The notes under the pieces: model-generated | The model's input: the letters and a program-made list of their open reading frames with translations, nothing else | Databases searched by the model: none | What the model was told of the DNA's origin: nothing | Assembly (NCBI GenBank): GCA_036386415.1 | Contig: DASVVT010000051.1 | Span: 62,001 to 126,000 of the forward strand | DNA from: DASVVT01 sp036386415 | GTDB lineage: Bacteria; Acidobacteriota; Blastocatellia; Pyrinomonadales; Pyrinomonadaceae | Direction of reading: 5' to 3' | DNA: 64,000 nt | Made by a program: the position numbers and the translations under genes | Part shown: in pieces, positions 49,146-57,453 of the stretch | Position numbering within the stretch: position 1 is the first letter of the stretch | How the letters are laid out: every line of letters begins with the position of its first letter

Positions 49146-49706
49146 GTGACTTTCGATGAGACAGAGAACCCCTGGCGCAGGCTTTCAACAAAAGAGGTAT
49201 ACGACAATCCCTGGATCGGATTGCGTGAAGACGCTGTGGTGCGCCCTGATGGTCAAGAGGGGATTTATGGTGTAGTGCATTTCAAGAACGCTGCCATCGG
49301 CATCCTCGCAGTCGATGGCGAGTTCATCTACCTGGTCGGTCAGTATCGCTATACGCTTGGGCAGTATTCCTGGGAGATTGTGGAAGGCGGATGCCCTAAG
49401 GGTGAAGATTTTCTGAGCGCGGCGCAGCGTGAGCTGGCGGAAGAGACAGGGCTACGCGCAGAGAATTGGGAGAAGATGGGCGAAGCATACCTCTCAAACT
49501 CAGTTACGGACGAGCGAGCAGTCTGGTTCCTGGCGACCGAACTCACACAGGGCGAACATCAGCCGGAAGGCACAGAGCAGCTTATGGTGCGCCGTGTGCC
49601 GTTCTCGCAAGCCTTGCGCATGGCGCTCACGGGCGAGATCACAGACGCGATCAGCATGCTGGCGATCATGCATTATCAGATTACGCGTCATCCCTCTCAT
49701 CCTTAG
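49146..49706 (+). CDS. NUDIX hydrolase (ADP-ribose pyrophosphatase-like)
   Basis: Cytoplasmic Mg2+-dependent hydrolase of nucleoside diphosphate derivatives, 186 residues from GTG 49146, which has AAAGGA seven bases upstream. An ATG at 49125 without a ribosome binding site would add seven residues. The complete NUDIX box is GGCPKGEDFLSAAQRELAEE followed by TGL, about residues 80-102. The N-terminal part (NPWIGLREDAVVRPDGQEG) and the C-terminal helix fit the ADP-ribose pyrophosphatase group. It stands alone between two intergenic regions. Confidence 0.9.
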   Translation: MTFDETENPWRRLSTKEVYDNPWIGLREDAVVRPDGQEGIYGVVHFKNAAIGILAVDGEFIYLVGQYRYTLGQYSWEIVEGGCPKGEDFLSAAQRELAEETGLRAENWEKMGEAYLSNSVTDERAVWFLATELTQGEHQPEGTEQLMVRRVPFSQALRMALTGEITDAISMLAIMHYQITRHPSHP

Positions 49707-49822
49707 GTGAATTTTTCAGTAGAAGATTGTGTGCGCGAGGAAGGCGTGTCGGACTTTTGACGCAAAGAGACCGCCAGCCAGGTGGCTAGCGGCCTCTTTA
49801 TAACAGGTCTGAATTCTGTGCC

Positions 49823-50071
49823 TTAAGCAGCGCGACGATCATCCGCCGTTTCGGCGAAAACGCGGCGACCATTCAGCGCATCATCTATGATCTCGCGTAC
49901 GGCAGAAGTGTCTGGATTGACATCCATGCGGTCACAGGCGCGCAGGTGACGCATAATCCCCTCGGTCGCAATCTCAAGCGCCGGGCCGTTCAATTTAGAG
50001 AAACGGCGTGCTTGTATGTGGTCGATTCTTAGAATCCGCTCATTCAGCGGTAAATGCCTGTCAAAAGTCAC
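49823..50071 (-). CDS. Small uncharacterised protein
   Basis: An 82-residue soluble protein with start GTG (50071), preceded by AAGGAG about ten bases away. It is Arg/Asp-rich (FDRHLPLNERILRIDH, AVREIIDDALNGRRVF) and probably helical. No transmembrane segment, cysteine motif or known family is seen. The strong ribosome binding site and normal codon use support a real gene. Confidence 0.5.
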   Translation of the reverse strand: MTFDRHLPLNERILRIDHIQARRFSKLNGPALEIATEGIMRHLRACDRMDVNPDTSAVREIIDDALNGRRVFAETADDRRAA

Positions 50072-50667
50072 GTTTTCTGGCTCCTTAAGTGGTTAAAAGT
50101 ACCGTTAATCAAGCTTCTCTTCAACGGAACTTCCAATCAAGTTTGAAGTTGCGATTTTAGATGCTGTATAAACGGTCTGGGATGCAAAATTGTTGCAATT
50201 CCCAAGAGAAACTGTTCGCATCGGCACACCTAGAGACCACTTTGTTTACTATAGTGCTCTGCACCTTGTTCGAGCGAACCGGCGATTATAGCGAAGATTG
50301 TAGGGAATTTCCAGATAAATTTTTTTGCACTTTCAAGGCGCTTCCTGCTCAACCGTATCCCATACAAAACATTGCGTATTTTGCGTAAAATCGCAGAAAT
50401 CAGAGCCATTATGTCCTGGTTCTGAGGGTCAAAGCTGGTATTTATAGACCTGGCAATTAAAAGGGGCTGAGGTCAGCGCCGCCTGTTCAAGACGTGCCGA
50501 GTTTGGTTTGGTACGGCCAGTACGTCTTGGGCAGTCGATGCTGACACGCTCGCCGCGCCTTGAAATGAAAGCGCCGCCAGCGCATCCAGCTTGCCGTAAA
50601 GGAGGCTGGATACCATGAGCGGCGCGTCCTGTAATGTCTTTAGAACGTAAAGTTTAGAGCGAAACCA
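50072..50667. other. 596-base intergenic region with imperfect hairpin
   Basis: The left part (50100-50400) is AT-rich and shows no credible gene. Near 50569-50625 gcgccgccagcgcatccagc faces gctggataccatgagcggcg, an imperfect long hairpin lying just downstream of the minus-strand HU gene, where it may serve as its terminator. The 50450-50560 segment has GC-rich words without a recognised RNA. Confidence 0.4.
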
Positions 50668-50979
50668 TTAGCTTCTGGGTAAAATCGAATCCTTCATGCC
50701 CTTACCGACGCGGAACTTGAGCGTCGTTTTGGCTGGAATTTGAATGGTCTCGCCTGTCGCCGGGTTGCGCCCTTCGCGCGCTTTGCGCTCGGACCGGACG
50801 AGCTTGCCGAATCCTGGTAAAGCAAACTCTCCGTTAGTTTTAACCTCGTTGCTGGCGAGGTTGGCTAATTCATCGAAAAGTTCTTTCACCTGCGCGCGCT
50901 TGAGATCGAATTTTTCGGCGAAGTGGTTAATTACTTCGGACTGTGTCATGCGTTTCTTGCCTGCCGCTGTGGTCGCCAT
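50668..50979 (-). CDS. HU/IHF-family DNA-binding protein
   Basis: Nucleoid protein of 103 residues that bends DNA as a dimer. An N-terminal Ala/Lys extension (1-10) precedes the HU fold. The DNA-grasping arm is marked by RKAREGRNPATGETIQIPAK near residues 67-86. The helical body (TQSEVINHFAEKFDLKRAQV) is typical. The C-terminal tail is short. It is single and monocistronic, with an AT-rich upstream region. Abundant inverted repeats in this genome would be natural sites for such a protein, but no link is shown. Confidence 0.93.
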   Translation of the reverse strand: MATTAAGKKRMTQSEVINHFAEKFDLKRAQVKELFDELANLASNEVKTNGEFALPGFGKLVRSERKAREGRNPATGETIQIPAKTTLKFRVGKGMKDSILPRS

Positions 50980-51325
50980 GGCGTGCTGTAGTTACCTCCG
51001 ATATATCGGGGAAAATTTGAAAAGCTTACACCCAACATATATCACACACAGCGGCCTCAAGTCTGCAAAAAATCGCATTTTTAGGCGGTTTTAATGAGAA
51101 AAAGTGATTTCTGGCGGTTTATTTTGGGGCTAAAGAGAATTAACCCGCAGGTGTGTGCAGATAAATCATAGATCATGAGAAGGAAAAGATGAGCTATCTG
51201 AGACCATCCATTTCCACTTATCCTCTTTCTGCTCTGCGGTTTATCTATGTACACGTGCGGTCCCAGTCTCATGTCCTCCTACTTAAAGTTGCGCTTGATT
51301 TTGGGTTCTGGGAAGATGAACTATC
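50980..51325. other. Divergent intergenic region between HU and the SCO gene
   Basis: A 346-base AT-rich gap holding the promoters of both genes. Two short frames (51081-51272 minus and 51247-51492 plus) lack family features. No repeat of the heptamer type is present, and I see no clear promoter match. Confidence 0.4.
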
Positions 51326-52249
51326 ATGAAGATATCGTATCGACAATTGCTCAGACCCGGTCGCAGGTGGGCTTGTGTCATATGGTTAAGCTGCATCGCG
51401 CTAACCGGTTTGGGCCTTTTATCCTGCCAGAAGACGCAAAGCCGTCAGCCGCAGCGATATGCATTGCACGGCAAAGTTGTATCGGTCGATAAAGCGCAAC
51501 GCCAGATCACGGTCGCGCACGAAGATGTCGAGGGGTACATGCCCGCCATGACGATGCCTTTCTCTTTAAAAGATGAATGGGCGTTCGATGTTTTGAGCCC
51601 CGGAGACGAAATCGGCGCGTCCCTGATCGTAGATGGCTCATCCCAGAGGCTCGAAGAGATCGCCATCAGCAAGCGTGATGTGGCCCAGTCTTCAGACGCG
51701 AGCAAATCCTCTGCTGAAAACGAGCCGCGGCGCGGCGATGAAGTCCCAGACTTCTCATTCGTCAATCAGGACGGGATACGAATCAATCTTAAACAATTTC
51801 GCGGCAAGGCGCTCATGCTCACCTTCATCTACACGCGCTGTCCCGTGCCGGATTTCTGCACCCTGATGAGTAATAATTTCGCGCGGGTCGATCAGGAGTT
51901 GAGAAAAACGCCCGATTTGTATGCGCAGACGCACTTGCTCAGCATCAGCATCGACCCCAAGTACGACACGCCGAAAGTCCTGCGCAGTTACGGCGCGGCG
52001 CACACGGGCAACTACTCCGAGGAAAAGTTTGCGCACTGGGAGTTTGCCACGGGGGAGGCGGAGGAGGTGCAGCGTGCGGCCAAATATTTCGGTCTCACCT
52101 ACTACCCGGAAACAGATCAGATCGTGCACGCGCTTCGAACTGCCGTCATCACGCCCGATGGCAAAGTCTTCGTTATATATAGAGGCAACGAATGGAAACC
52201 TGATGACGCCCTACGTGATCTCAGCAACTCGCTGGGGAAAAGCTCATAG
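51326..52249 (+). CDS. SCO1/SenC copper chaperone with CusF-like domain, lipoprotein
   Basis: Copper-delivery protein for CuA assembly of cytochrome oxidase, 307 residues. A signal sequence ends in the lipobox LGLLSC. A CusF-type copper-binding domain spans about 42-115, with Met ligands in VEGYMPAMTMPF. The SCO thioredoxin fold follows from about residue 135. Its copper cysteines are in YTRCPVPDFCTLMS, spaced Cys-x5-Cys, and the His ligand is in QIVHALRT. The fused order is unusual, and the gene lies 36 kb away from the oxidase cluster. ATG 51326 has only weak upstream pairing. Confidence 0.88.
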   Translation: MKISYRQLLRPGRRWACVIWLSCIALTGLGLLSCQKTQSRQPQRYALHGKVVSVDKAQRQITVAHEDVEGYMPAMTMPFSLKDEWAFDVLSPGDEIGASLIVDGSSQRLEEIAISKRDVAQSSDASKSSAENEPRRGDEVPDFSFVNQDGIRINLKQFRGKALMLTFIYTRCPVPDFCTLMSNNFARVDQELRKTPDLYAQTHLLSISIDPKYDTPKVLRSYGAAHTGNYSEEKFAHWEFATGEAEEVQRAAKYFGLTYYPETDQIVHALRTAVITPDGKVFVIYRGNEWKPDDALRDLSNSLGKSS

Positions 52250-52281
52250 TGTGATACAGGTCTCCTTGTTGATGGTCAATT

Positions 52282-52350
52282 AATAGAGAATGCCGCTGAA
52301 TCAGCGCAGATGAGCTTTCAAAGCTGACGCTAATTGAGCGGCATTCTATT
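52282..52350. terminator. Bidirectional terminator between SCO and VCBS genes
   Basis: Arms at 52282-52306 and 52328-52350 form a long near-perfect stem (aatagagaatgccgctga against gagcggcattctatt). It lies between two convergent genes. Confidence 0.75.
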
Positions 52351-52368
52351 TGACATTTAAGAAGACTA

Positions 52369-54423
52369 TTACGGGCTGTAGAGAATGGAGGGCGCAGGCG
52401 TGTCTTCGCTCATGCCGAATTGTTTGCCGCTGAAAGCGCCGTCGAAGCTTCCGAGCACGTACCATGTGCCTTCACTCGGGCGGTAGACGGCGATGTCTGT
52501 CTTGCCGTCCGCATCGTAGTCGGCCTGCACAGGCACGTCTGAATCGTTGCCGAATTGCTGTGCCGAAAAAGAGTTGTTGGAGCTACGGAGCACGTACCAT
52601 GTGCCTTCGCTCGGGCGATAGACGGCGATGTCTGTTCTCGCGTCCCCGTCAAAATCGCCGAGCAGGGGCTTGTCTGTTGAGCGACCCCACTGCTGCGCCA
52701 GCCAGATGCCGGAAGTGCTTTGCAGAACGTACCAGGTTCCATTAGAGGGTCGCCACATGGCAAGGTCTGTTTTGCCGTCGCCATCGTAATCTCCCGGCAC
52801 GGGCTTGTCCGTGCTTGAGCCCCAAGGCTGAGCGCGGAATCCGCTGGTGCTTTGCTTGATGTACCAGGTTCCCTGGTTGGGCCGGAAGACGGCTATGTCA
52901 GTCCTGCCGTCAGAATCATAATCACCGGGCACGGGCACATCGCTGCTTTGTCCCCACTGCTCCGCACGAAAACTGTTGTTGGAGCTTTGGAGGATATACC
53001 AGTAGCCGTCAGAGGGGCGAAAAACGGCAATATCTGTTTTACCGTCGCCGTCGTAATCTCCGGGCACGGGCTTGTCCGTGCCTAAACCCCATTGCTGCGC
53101 TGTGAAAACAGTTCCGCCGCTGGAGCTGCGCTCGACATACCATGTGCCACTTGACGGTCGAAAGACGGAGAAGTCCGTCTGCCTGTCCCCATCGAAATTA
53201 GCGACCTTGTTGCGCGAGGCATTGAGCACGTCACTCGCATCGACGATGATGAGTCCGCCGGCCAGATCGCCGAGCAGGATTTTGTTGAGCCCCAGGAAAG
53301 GGTAGACAGCCCAGTTGCCATCATAAGAATTGGGCACACCGCGCAGCAGACTGTTGGAGCCACACACCATATCCCAGGGATCGGATGCGAGCGCAGCGCT
53401 GGCCTCAGCCCTGGAGAAGGCATTCGAGAAGGTATCGAATTGTCCGACGCGCACTGGATTGGCGGGATTCGAGATGTCGAAGACCTGCAATCCGGCCTGA
53501 TACCAGGCGACGAACAGTAGATTCCCGACGACGACGGGATTGTGCGGGCAGATCGCATTGAGACCAAACGAAGCGGCACTGATCGACTTAACCAGCAGCG
53601 GGTTCGCAGGGTTCGAGATGTTGTAGACCCTCAGATCGCCGTCGATCGTTTCGCGCGCGCTGTACAGGAAGTTACCATCCGTACTGGTCCAGGTGCTGTG
53701 GGCGTTGTTGCCTGCCAGGACGGTTCCAATCAGCGGGGCTTGCGTGGCGACATTCGAGATATCGTAAATCTCCGTCTTACCGCCCCAGCCGGAAGTGAAA
53801 AGGCGGCCATTCGCAATGTGCACGGCATGTATGAAGCGCGGATCGGTGGTCACAATGTTCCTGACGAAGAAGGGGGCGGCGGGATTGCTGATATTGATAA
53901 CTTTAACTGTCGGAGTCCGCGAATCCGTCTCGTAAAGGTAGTTCCCGTCGAGCAGAATCTCGTGGATGGTGTTGTAGCCGCCGCCGTTGGTCGAGGTGAT
54001 CGTGGTAATGAGCGTCGGGCTATAAGGATTGGTAAGGTTAACGACGTGCACGCCTCCGCTATTGCCGCTGCCGAAGTAGCCTATGTTGTTTCTGACCAGA
54101 GCTTCCAGCATCTGTTGCGCGGGCGATGGATTGTACCAGGATGCCAGCACAGGTTTGTCGGGATTGGAGATGTCGAAAATATAAGCGCCACGGGCGTCAT
54201 ACGTGCCGAGCACGGCCACGTTCCCCTCACCGTACAGATCAGCGTACTGCCAGTTGCTGGCAACAGAGCTGGGATCCATCTGCGACCTGAGTCTAATGTT
54301 CTGGGCCTGCGCCGGAAGGTGTAGACTGAAGACTACCACCAGCGCAACAACGCAGCCGAGCCTGTAAGAGGCGCTAGATGAGCCGAAGCGATTAAGAAGC
54401 TGAAAGAATCTGGGGATCATCAT
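52369..54423 (-). CDS. Exported LVIVD and VCBS/FG-GAP repeat protein
   Basis: A 684-residue secreted protein. A signal sequence ends near PAQAQ (about residue 40). Residues 45-400 carry LVIVD-type beta-propeller repeats (YIFDISNPDKPVLASWYN, LQVFDISNPANPVRVGQF). Residues 420-680 contain six tandem VCBS/FG-GAP repeats with Ca2+-binding Asp motifs of the type DYDGDGKTDIAVFRPSDG. The repeats are also visible at DNA level. Such proteins are surface or extracellular; adhesion or polymer binding is plausible, but the ligand is unknown. The first residues come from the ATG pair at 54423. Confidence 0.85.
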   Translation of the reverse strand: MMIPRFFQLLNRFGSSSASYRLGCVVALVVVFSLHLPAQAQNIRLRSQMDPSSVASNWQYADLYGEGNVAVLGTYDARGAYIFDISNPDKPVLASWYNPSPAQQMLEALVRNNIGYFGSGNSGGVHVVNLTNPYSPTLITTITSTNGGGYNTIHEILLDGNYLYETDSRTPTVKVINISNPAAPFFVRNIVTTDPRFIHAVHIANGRLFTSGWGGKTEIYDISNVATQAPLIGTVLAGNNAHSTWTSTDGNFLYSARETIDGDLRVYNISNPANPLLVKSISAASFGLNAICPHNPVVVGNLLFVAWYQAGLQVFDISNPANPVRVGQFDTFSNAFSRAEASAALASDPWDMVCGSNSLLRGVPNSYDGNWAVYPFLGLNKILLGDLAGGLIIVDASDVLNASRNKVANFDGDRQTDFSVFRPSSGTWYVERSSSGGTVFTAQQWGLGTDKPVPGDYDGDGKTDIAVFRPSDGYWYILQSSNNSFRAEQWGQSSDVPVPGDYDSDGRTDIAVFRPNQGTWYIKQSTSGFRAQPWGSSTDKPVPGDYDGDGKTDLAMWRPSNGTWYVLQSTSGIWLAQQWGRSTDKPLLGDFDGDARTDIAVYRPSEGTWYVLRSSNNSFSAQQFGNDSDVPVQADYDADGKTDIAVYRPSEGTWYVLGSFDGAFSGKQFGMSEDTPAPSILYSP

Positions 54424-54665
54424 TATTTTACTCGAATCCTCAAGCGCACAGATTGATCAACTCATTGCCAGAGTAGTGAACGAGCGCTTTATTATCGGTC
54501 AGGGATTCCGCCACCATACATCATGCCCGCTTGAACTAAAGACGCGCGCGATGGCGCAAACTTCCGACCCGCTGAAATGCTGAGAGCCCAGGCTGTGAAC
54601 TGAAAGAGAAGGGGCCGCCGCGAGGGAGCCAGACGAACGTCGGCTTGCGATGTTAAGTGATTGGA

Positions 54666-54739
<74 letters not shown>

Positions 54740-54820
54740 TTGTAATGCTCAATAAGATGGCAATTTGCGCATAAGACGACACACTTGGCGATTTCAGCTT
54801 GTAAGCGTTTAAGTGAGCCA

Positions 54821-54861
54821 CCTCACAAAGCGAATGCGCTACCAGACTGCGCCCCGCCCCG
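54821..54861 (-). pseudogene. 5' half of a degenerate tRNA-Pro
   Basis: On the minus strand this segment contains GGCGCAGTCTGGTAGCGCAT followed by TCGCTTTG, matching the 5' acceptor end, D arm and anticodon-stem start of a proline tRNA. No 3' half, T arm or paired acceptor follows. It lies about 80 bases upstream of the intact tRNA-Pro, in the same orientation. It is probably a leftover of tRNA duplication or of an integration event. Confidence 0.7.
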
Positions 54862-54932
54862 ACAATTTTATTCCACCACTTAAGGATGTAAACCGTTAAG
54901 CAGAGACATTCTAACGAGCACTCCCGACCCGG

Positions 54933-55556
54933 TCAAGCTGGAGGCCGGAAATAATCGAGCAGAAAAGAGCGTGCGGCTTCAAGCGCACGCGCGCGATGGC
55001 TGATACGCTGCTTGATGTCTGGCGGTAACTCTCCGAAGGTCTCCTCATACCCGTCTGGGATAAAGACCGGGTCGTAGCCGAACCCGCGTTCTCCGCGCGG
55101 GGCAAGCGCAATGCTTCCCTCGCAAGTACCCATTGAAGTATGAACCAGCCGCGCCGCCGCGTCCGTTATTGCAATCACACACACGAAGCGGGCACGCCGA
55201 TGGCGATCATCTGTGCGCGCGAGTTCCGCTAGAAGTCTTGCGGTGCGTCCGGCATCGCTTGCGCCTTCGCCCCCGTATCGGGCGGAGAGAACGCCGGGCG
55301 CACCGCCTAGAGCATCGACTTCGAGCCCTGAATCGTCCGCAAGCGTCCAGAGGCGCGTCTGCGCGGCATATCCACACGCTTTCAGAGCGGCGTTTTCAGC
55401 GAACGTCGAGCCCGTCTCTTCAACTTCCAAGACCTCTGGAAACTCCGCCAGGCTACGCAAACGCCAGGGCAACCCGTCCAGCAGCGGCTCTAATTCACGA
55501 ACCTTGCCCGCGTTATGCGTGGCGATCAGCAATTCCGTCGGAGCTGACTCGGACAT
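54933..55556 (-). CDS. rdgB: XTP/dITP diphosphatase (RdgB/HAM1)
   Basis: House-cleaning enzyme that hydrolyses deaminated purine triphosphates to monophosphates, 207 residues. Family motifs are LIATHNAGKVRELE near the N-terminus, STFAENAALKA near residue 51, LADDSGLEVDALGGAPGVLS near 71-90 and FGYDPVFIPDG near 158. The C-terminal helix ends with RALEAARSFL. The gene sits beside the tRNA-Pro remnant. Its 5' side faces a 9-base-word palindrome in the region upstream of the next gene. Confidence 0.94.
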   Translation of the reverse strand: MSESAPTELLIATHNAGKVRELEPLLDGLPWRLRSLAEFPEVLEVEETGSTFAENAALKACGYAAQTRLWTLADDSGLEVDALGGAPGVLSARYGGEGASDAGRTARLLAELARTDDRHRRARFVCVIAITDAAARLVHTSMGTCEGSIALAPRGERGFGYDPVFIPDGYEETFGELPPDIKQRISHRARALEAARSFLLDYFRPPA

Positions 55557-55906
55557 AAAGCAGAACTTACCATAATTAATGTCTTAAATCTTGGATTGTA
55601 ATCAAATAGTAGTGTCTTGCTTTGATTAGTGCTCTGTGCCCCCTCTGTGAACTCTGCGCCTGCGGTGGTGAGTGTTGTTTAAAGTTGATTCACCGCCGCA
55701 GATACAGAGAACACAGAGGATGCACAGAGAAGAGTTGAAACTTGGGTCACTACAAATCAGATGGGTGTCAGGCGCGGGGTATCGTGAATCCCTTTCATTC
55801 ACTGACCCCTGAGACCCCACGCCCATCTTTCTTTTGCAAGCAGGAGCGATTCACGCTTACAATCTGGATGGCGCGTAGACCAAGAGTCTTGTGAGTTCAG
55901 CTTACA
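55557..55906. other. Divergent intergenic region holding a long palindrome
   Basis: A 350-base gap between rdgB (minus) and the next plus-strand gene. Most of its middle is the inverted repeat at 55632-55729, listed separately. The rest shows no gene or RNA. Confidence 0.5.
55632..55729. repeat. Inverted repeat (ctctgtg-type words)
   Basis: Arms 55632-55671 and 55690-55729 pair at 32 of 40 positions. They are made of cagag/ctctg words with a spacing nearer nine bases, like the element at 3490-3596. It lies in a divergent promoter region rather than after a gene. Confidence 0.75.
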
Positions 55907-57316
55907 TTGGGAAACTTCGACTTGGATCAGAGCACCCCCCTAACAGAAAAAGTTGTCCGTGAGGATAACGGCCTCTCGCCGCGCTCGCCTGCGGCGCGCG
56001 ACCCCCTTCAGGATATTGAGACAGCATACGAGCTTGGCGTATGGCTGAGCGCGTTGCGCAGCTTCTCCCACGCGCGCAATCATCCTTTCTCCGAAACCGA
56101 GCGAGCGGAGGTGCTGACGCGGGATTGGACGAACGAGGTGCGCATCACGCGCACTGTGCTTGAACGCATCGCACAGCTTACGCTTCGCCTGGTCAATGTT
56201 GAAGGCACATTATCCGCACCCCTGGAGAGCGCGGGCGAGATGGTGGTGGCGGCGGCGGCAGCGCTCAATCATCTCTCGCCAGTCGGTCAAGAATCAGAGG
56301 CGTATGAGGGCTCAGGCATTCGCTCTTTGATTGCGCTGGCGGAGGCGTTGGGCGATGTCGGGGCAGTGTGCGAAGCCTTACTCGAAGCGCGCCATGTCAG
56401 CTTCCACACCTGGACCAGCGTCGGAAAACTTCTGGCGCGCGAGCTGGATCATTCAGGAGGGGCGCGCAGTCTGGCGCGCGCCGCACATCACCGGGCGGCG
56501 GCCAGTTTGCAGTCTCCCTTACTCGTTCTCTCACGAAATACGATTACACCCGGCACTCTCGGGGCAGACATGCTAATCATCTTCTCCGACCTGGCAAGGC
56601 TTCTCGAACGGCTGCGCCTGATCGAAGCTTCACTCACAAAAGACCGCCCGCTCAAACCCGTGCTCCCGCTCTTCACACTCGTCCACGAAGAGGCGCGGCA
56701 GCTTATCAAGTTTATAGAGACGCGCGCGGTGCGTACGGAAGAGATTGACGAGGCGGTCTTCGACGCGCTCGACAGCGCGAGTTACGCCATCTCTATGGAA
56801 TTGCGTAAAGTGTTCGCGCACGAGTTGGTGGGACTCAGCGCCCTGCGCCAGGCTCCGCCGATCTACGCCAGGGTGGAGAACGCGCACGGCCTCTTGCGCG
56901 ACAGTTTTCAACAGTCAACGGTGGCTCTGGCGCAACTCTTCGACAAGTCTCTTGATGGGACTCGACTCTTCAACGCCTTTCAGACCAAGCTCGAACAATC
57001 GCTCGCGCTGCGCCGCGATGTGTGGATGCTATTGCAGCTCGTCCGACGCGCCGAAAAGGAGCGCGAGCACTACCCGATTGCGCGTCTTCTGGAACGCCTC
57101 GCCACATTCCGCGAAGGAAGCCTGCGCTATCTGATGTACAAAGACTGGGAAGCTTGCGAGCGCTTCATAGAGGAGGTCGAGGCCGCACGCGGCGCAGTCG
57201 AGCTCGCGCCCGTCCTTCATCGCTTCGGCACCTACCTCGAAACCCTCCACGGACAGGTCAACATGCGCGCCGTCCTCGCCGATCATCCATTCGATTTCCC
57301 CACGCTGGAAAGTTGA
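55907..57316 (+). CDS. Large helical uncharacterised protein
   Basis: A 469-residue protein predicted to be almost wholly alpha-helical (for example LIALAEALGDVGAVCEALLE and YAISMELRKVFAHELVGLSA). There are no cysteines in metal motifs, no Walker motif, no signal sequence and no transmembrane helix. It is Leu/Ala/Arg-rich and possibly a scaffold or tetratricopeptide-like fold, but no repeat period is clear. A TTG at 55907 is the only 5' start that keeps the whole frame; other TTG codons follow at 55919. Codon use matches the neighbouring genes, so it is probably real. I do not recognise the family. Confidence 0.6.
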   Translation: MGNFDLDQSTPLTEKVVREDNGLSPRSPAARDPLQDIETAYELGVWLSALRSFSHARNHPFSETERAEVLTRDWTNEVRITRTVLERIAQLTLRLVNVEGTLSAPLESAGEMVVAAAAALNHLSPVGQESEAYEGSGIRSLIALAEALGDVGAVCEALLEARHVSFHTWTSVGKLLARELDHSGGARSLARAAHHRAAASLQSPLLVLSRNTITPGTLGADMLIIFSDLARLLERLRLIEASLTKDRPLKPVLPLFTLVHEEARQLIKFIETRAVRTEEIDEAVFDALDSASYAISMELRKVFAHELVGLSALRQAPPIYARVENAHGLLRDSFQQSTVALAQLFDKSLDGTRLFNAFQTKLEQSLALRRDVWMLLQLVRRAEKEREHYPIARLLERLATFREGSLRYLMYKDWEACERFIEEVEAARGAVELAPVLHRFGTYLETLHGQVNMRAVLADHPFDFPTLES

Positions 57317-57319
57317 AAA

Positions 57320-57448
57320 GCAGTAGACAGGAGACAGTAGTCAGAAGCCAGTAGATGCTCCGCGTGGCGTGTGCTGTTGGCGACACTTTGACGATTCAGT
57401 AGCGATTATTTTTCTACTGACTACTGTCTACTGACTTCTGTCTCCTGC
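57320..57448. repeat. Heptamer inverted repeat (cagtaga/cagtagt words), long loop
   Basis: Arms 57320-57355 and 57413-57448 pair at 30 of 36 positions, with words related to those of the 865-948 element. The loop is 57 bases. It lies between convergent genes and may terminate both. Confidence 0.8.
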
Positions 57449-57453
57449 TTTCG

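Noticed and set aside
50161..50388. 75-codon frame in the AT-rich gap before HU
   Set aside because: Cysteine/Phe-rich random-looking product, no ribosome binding site.
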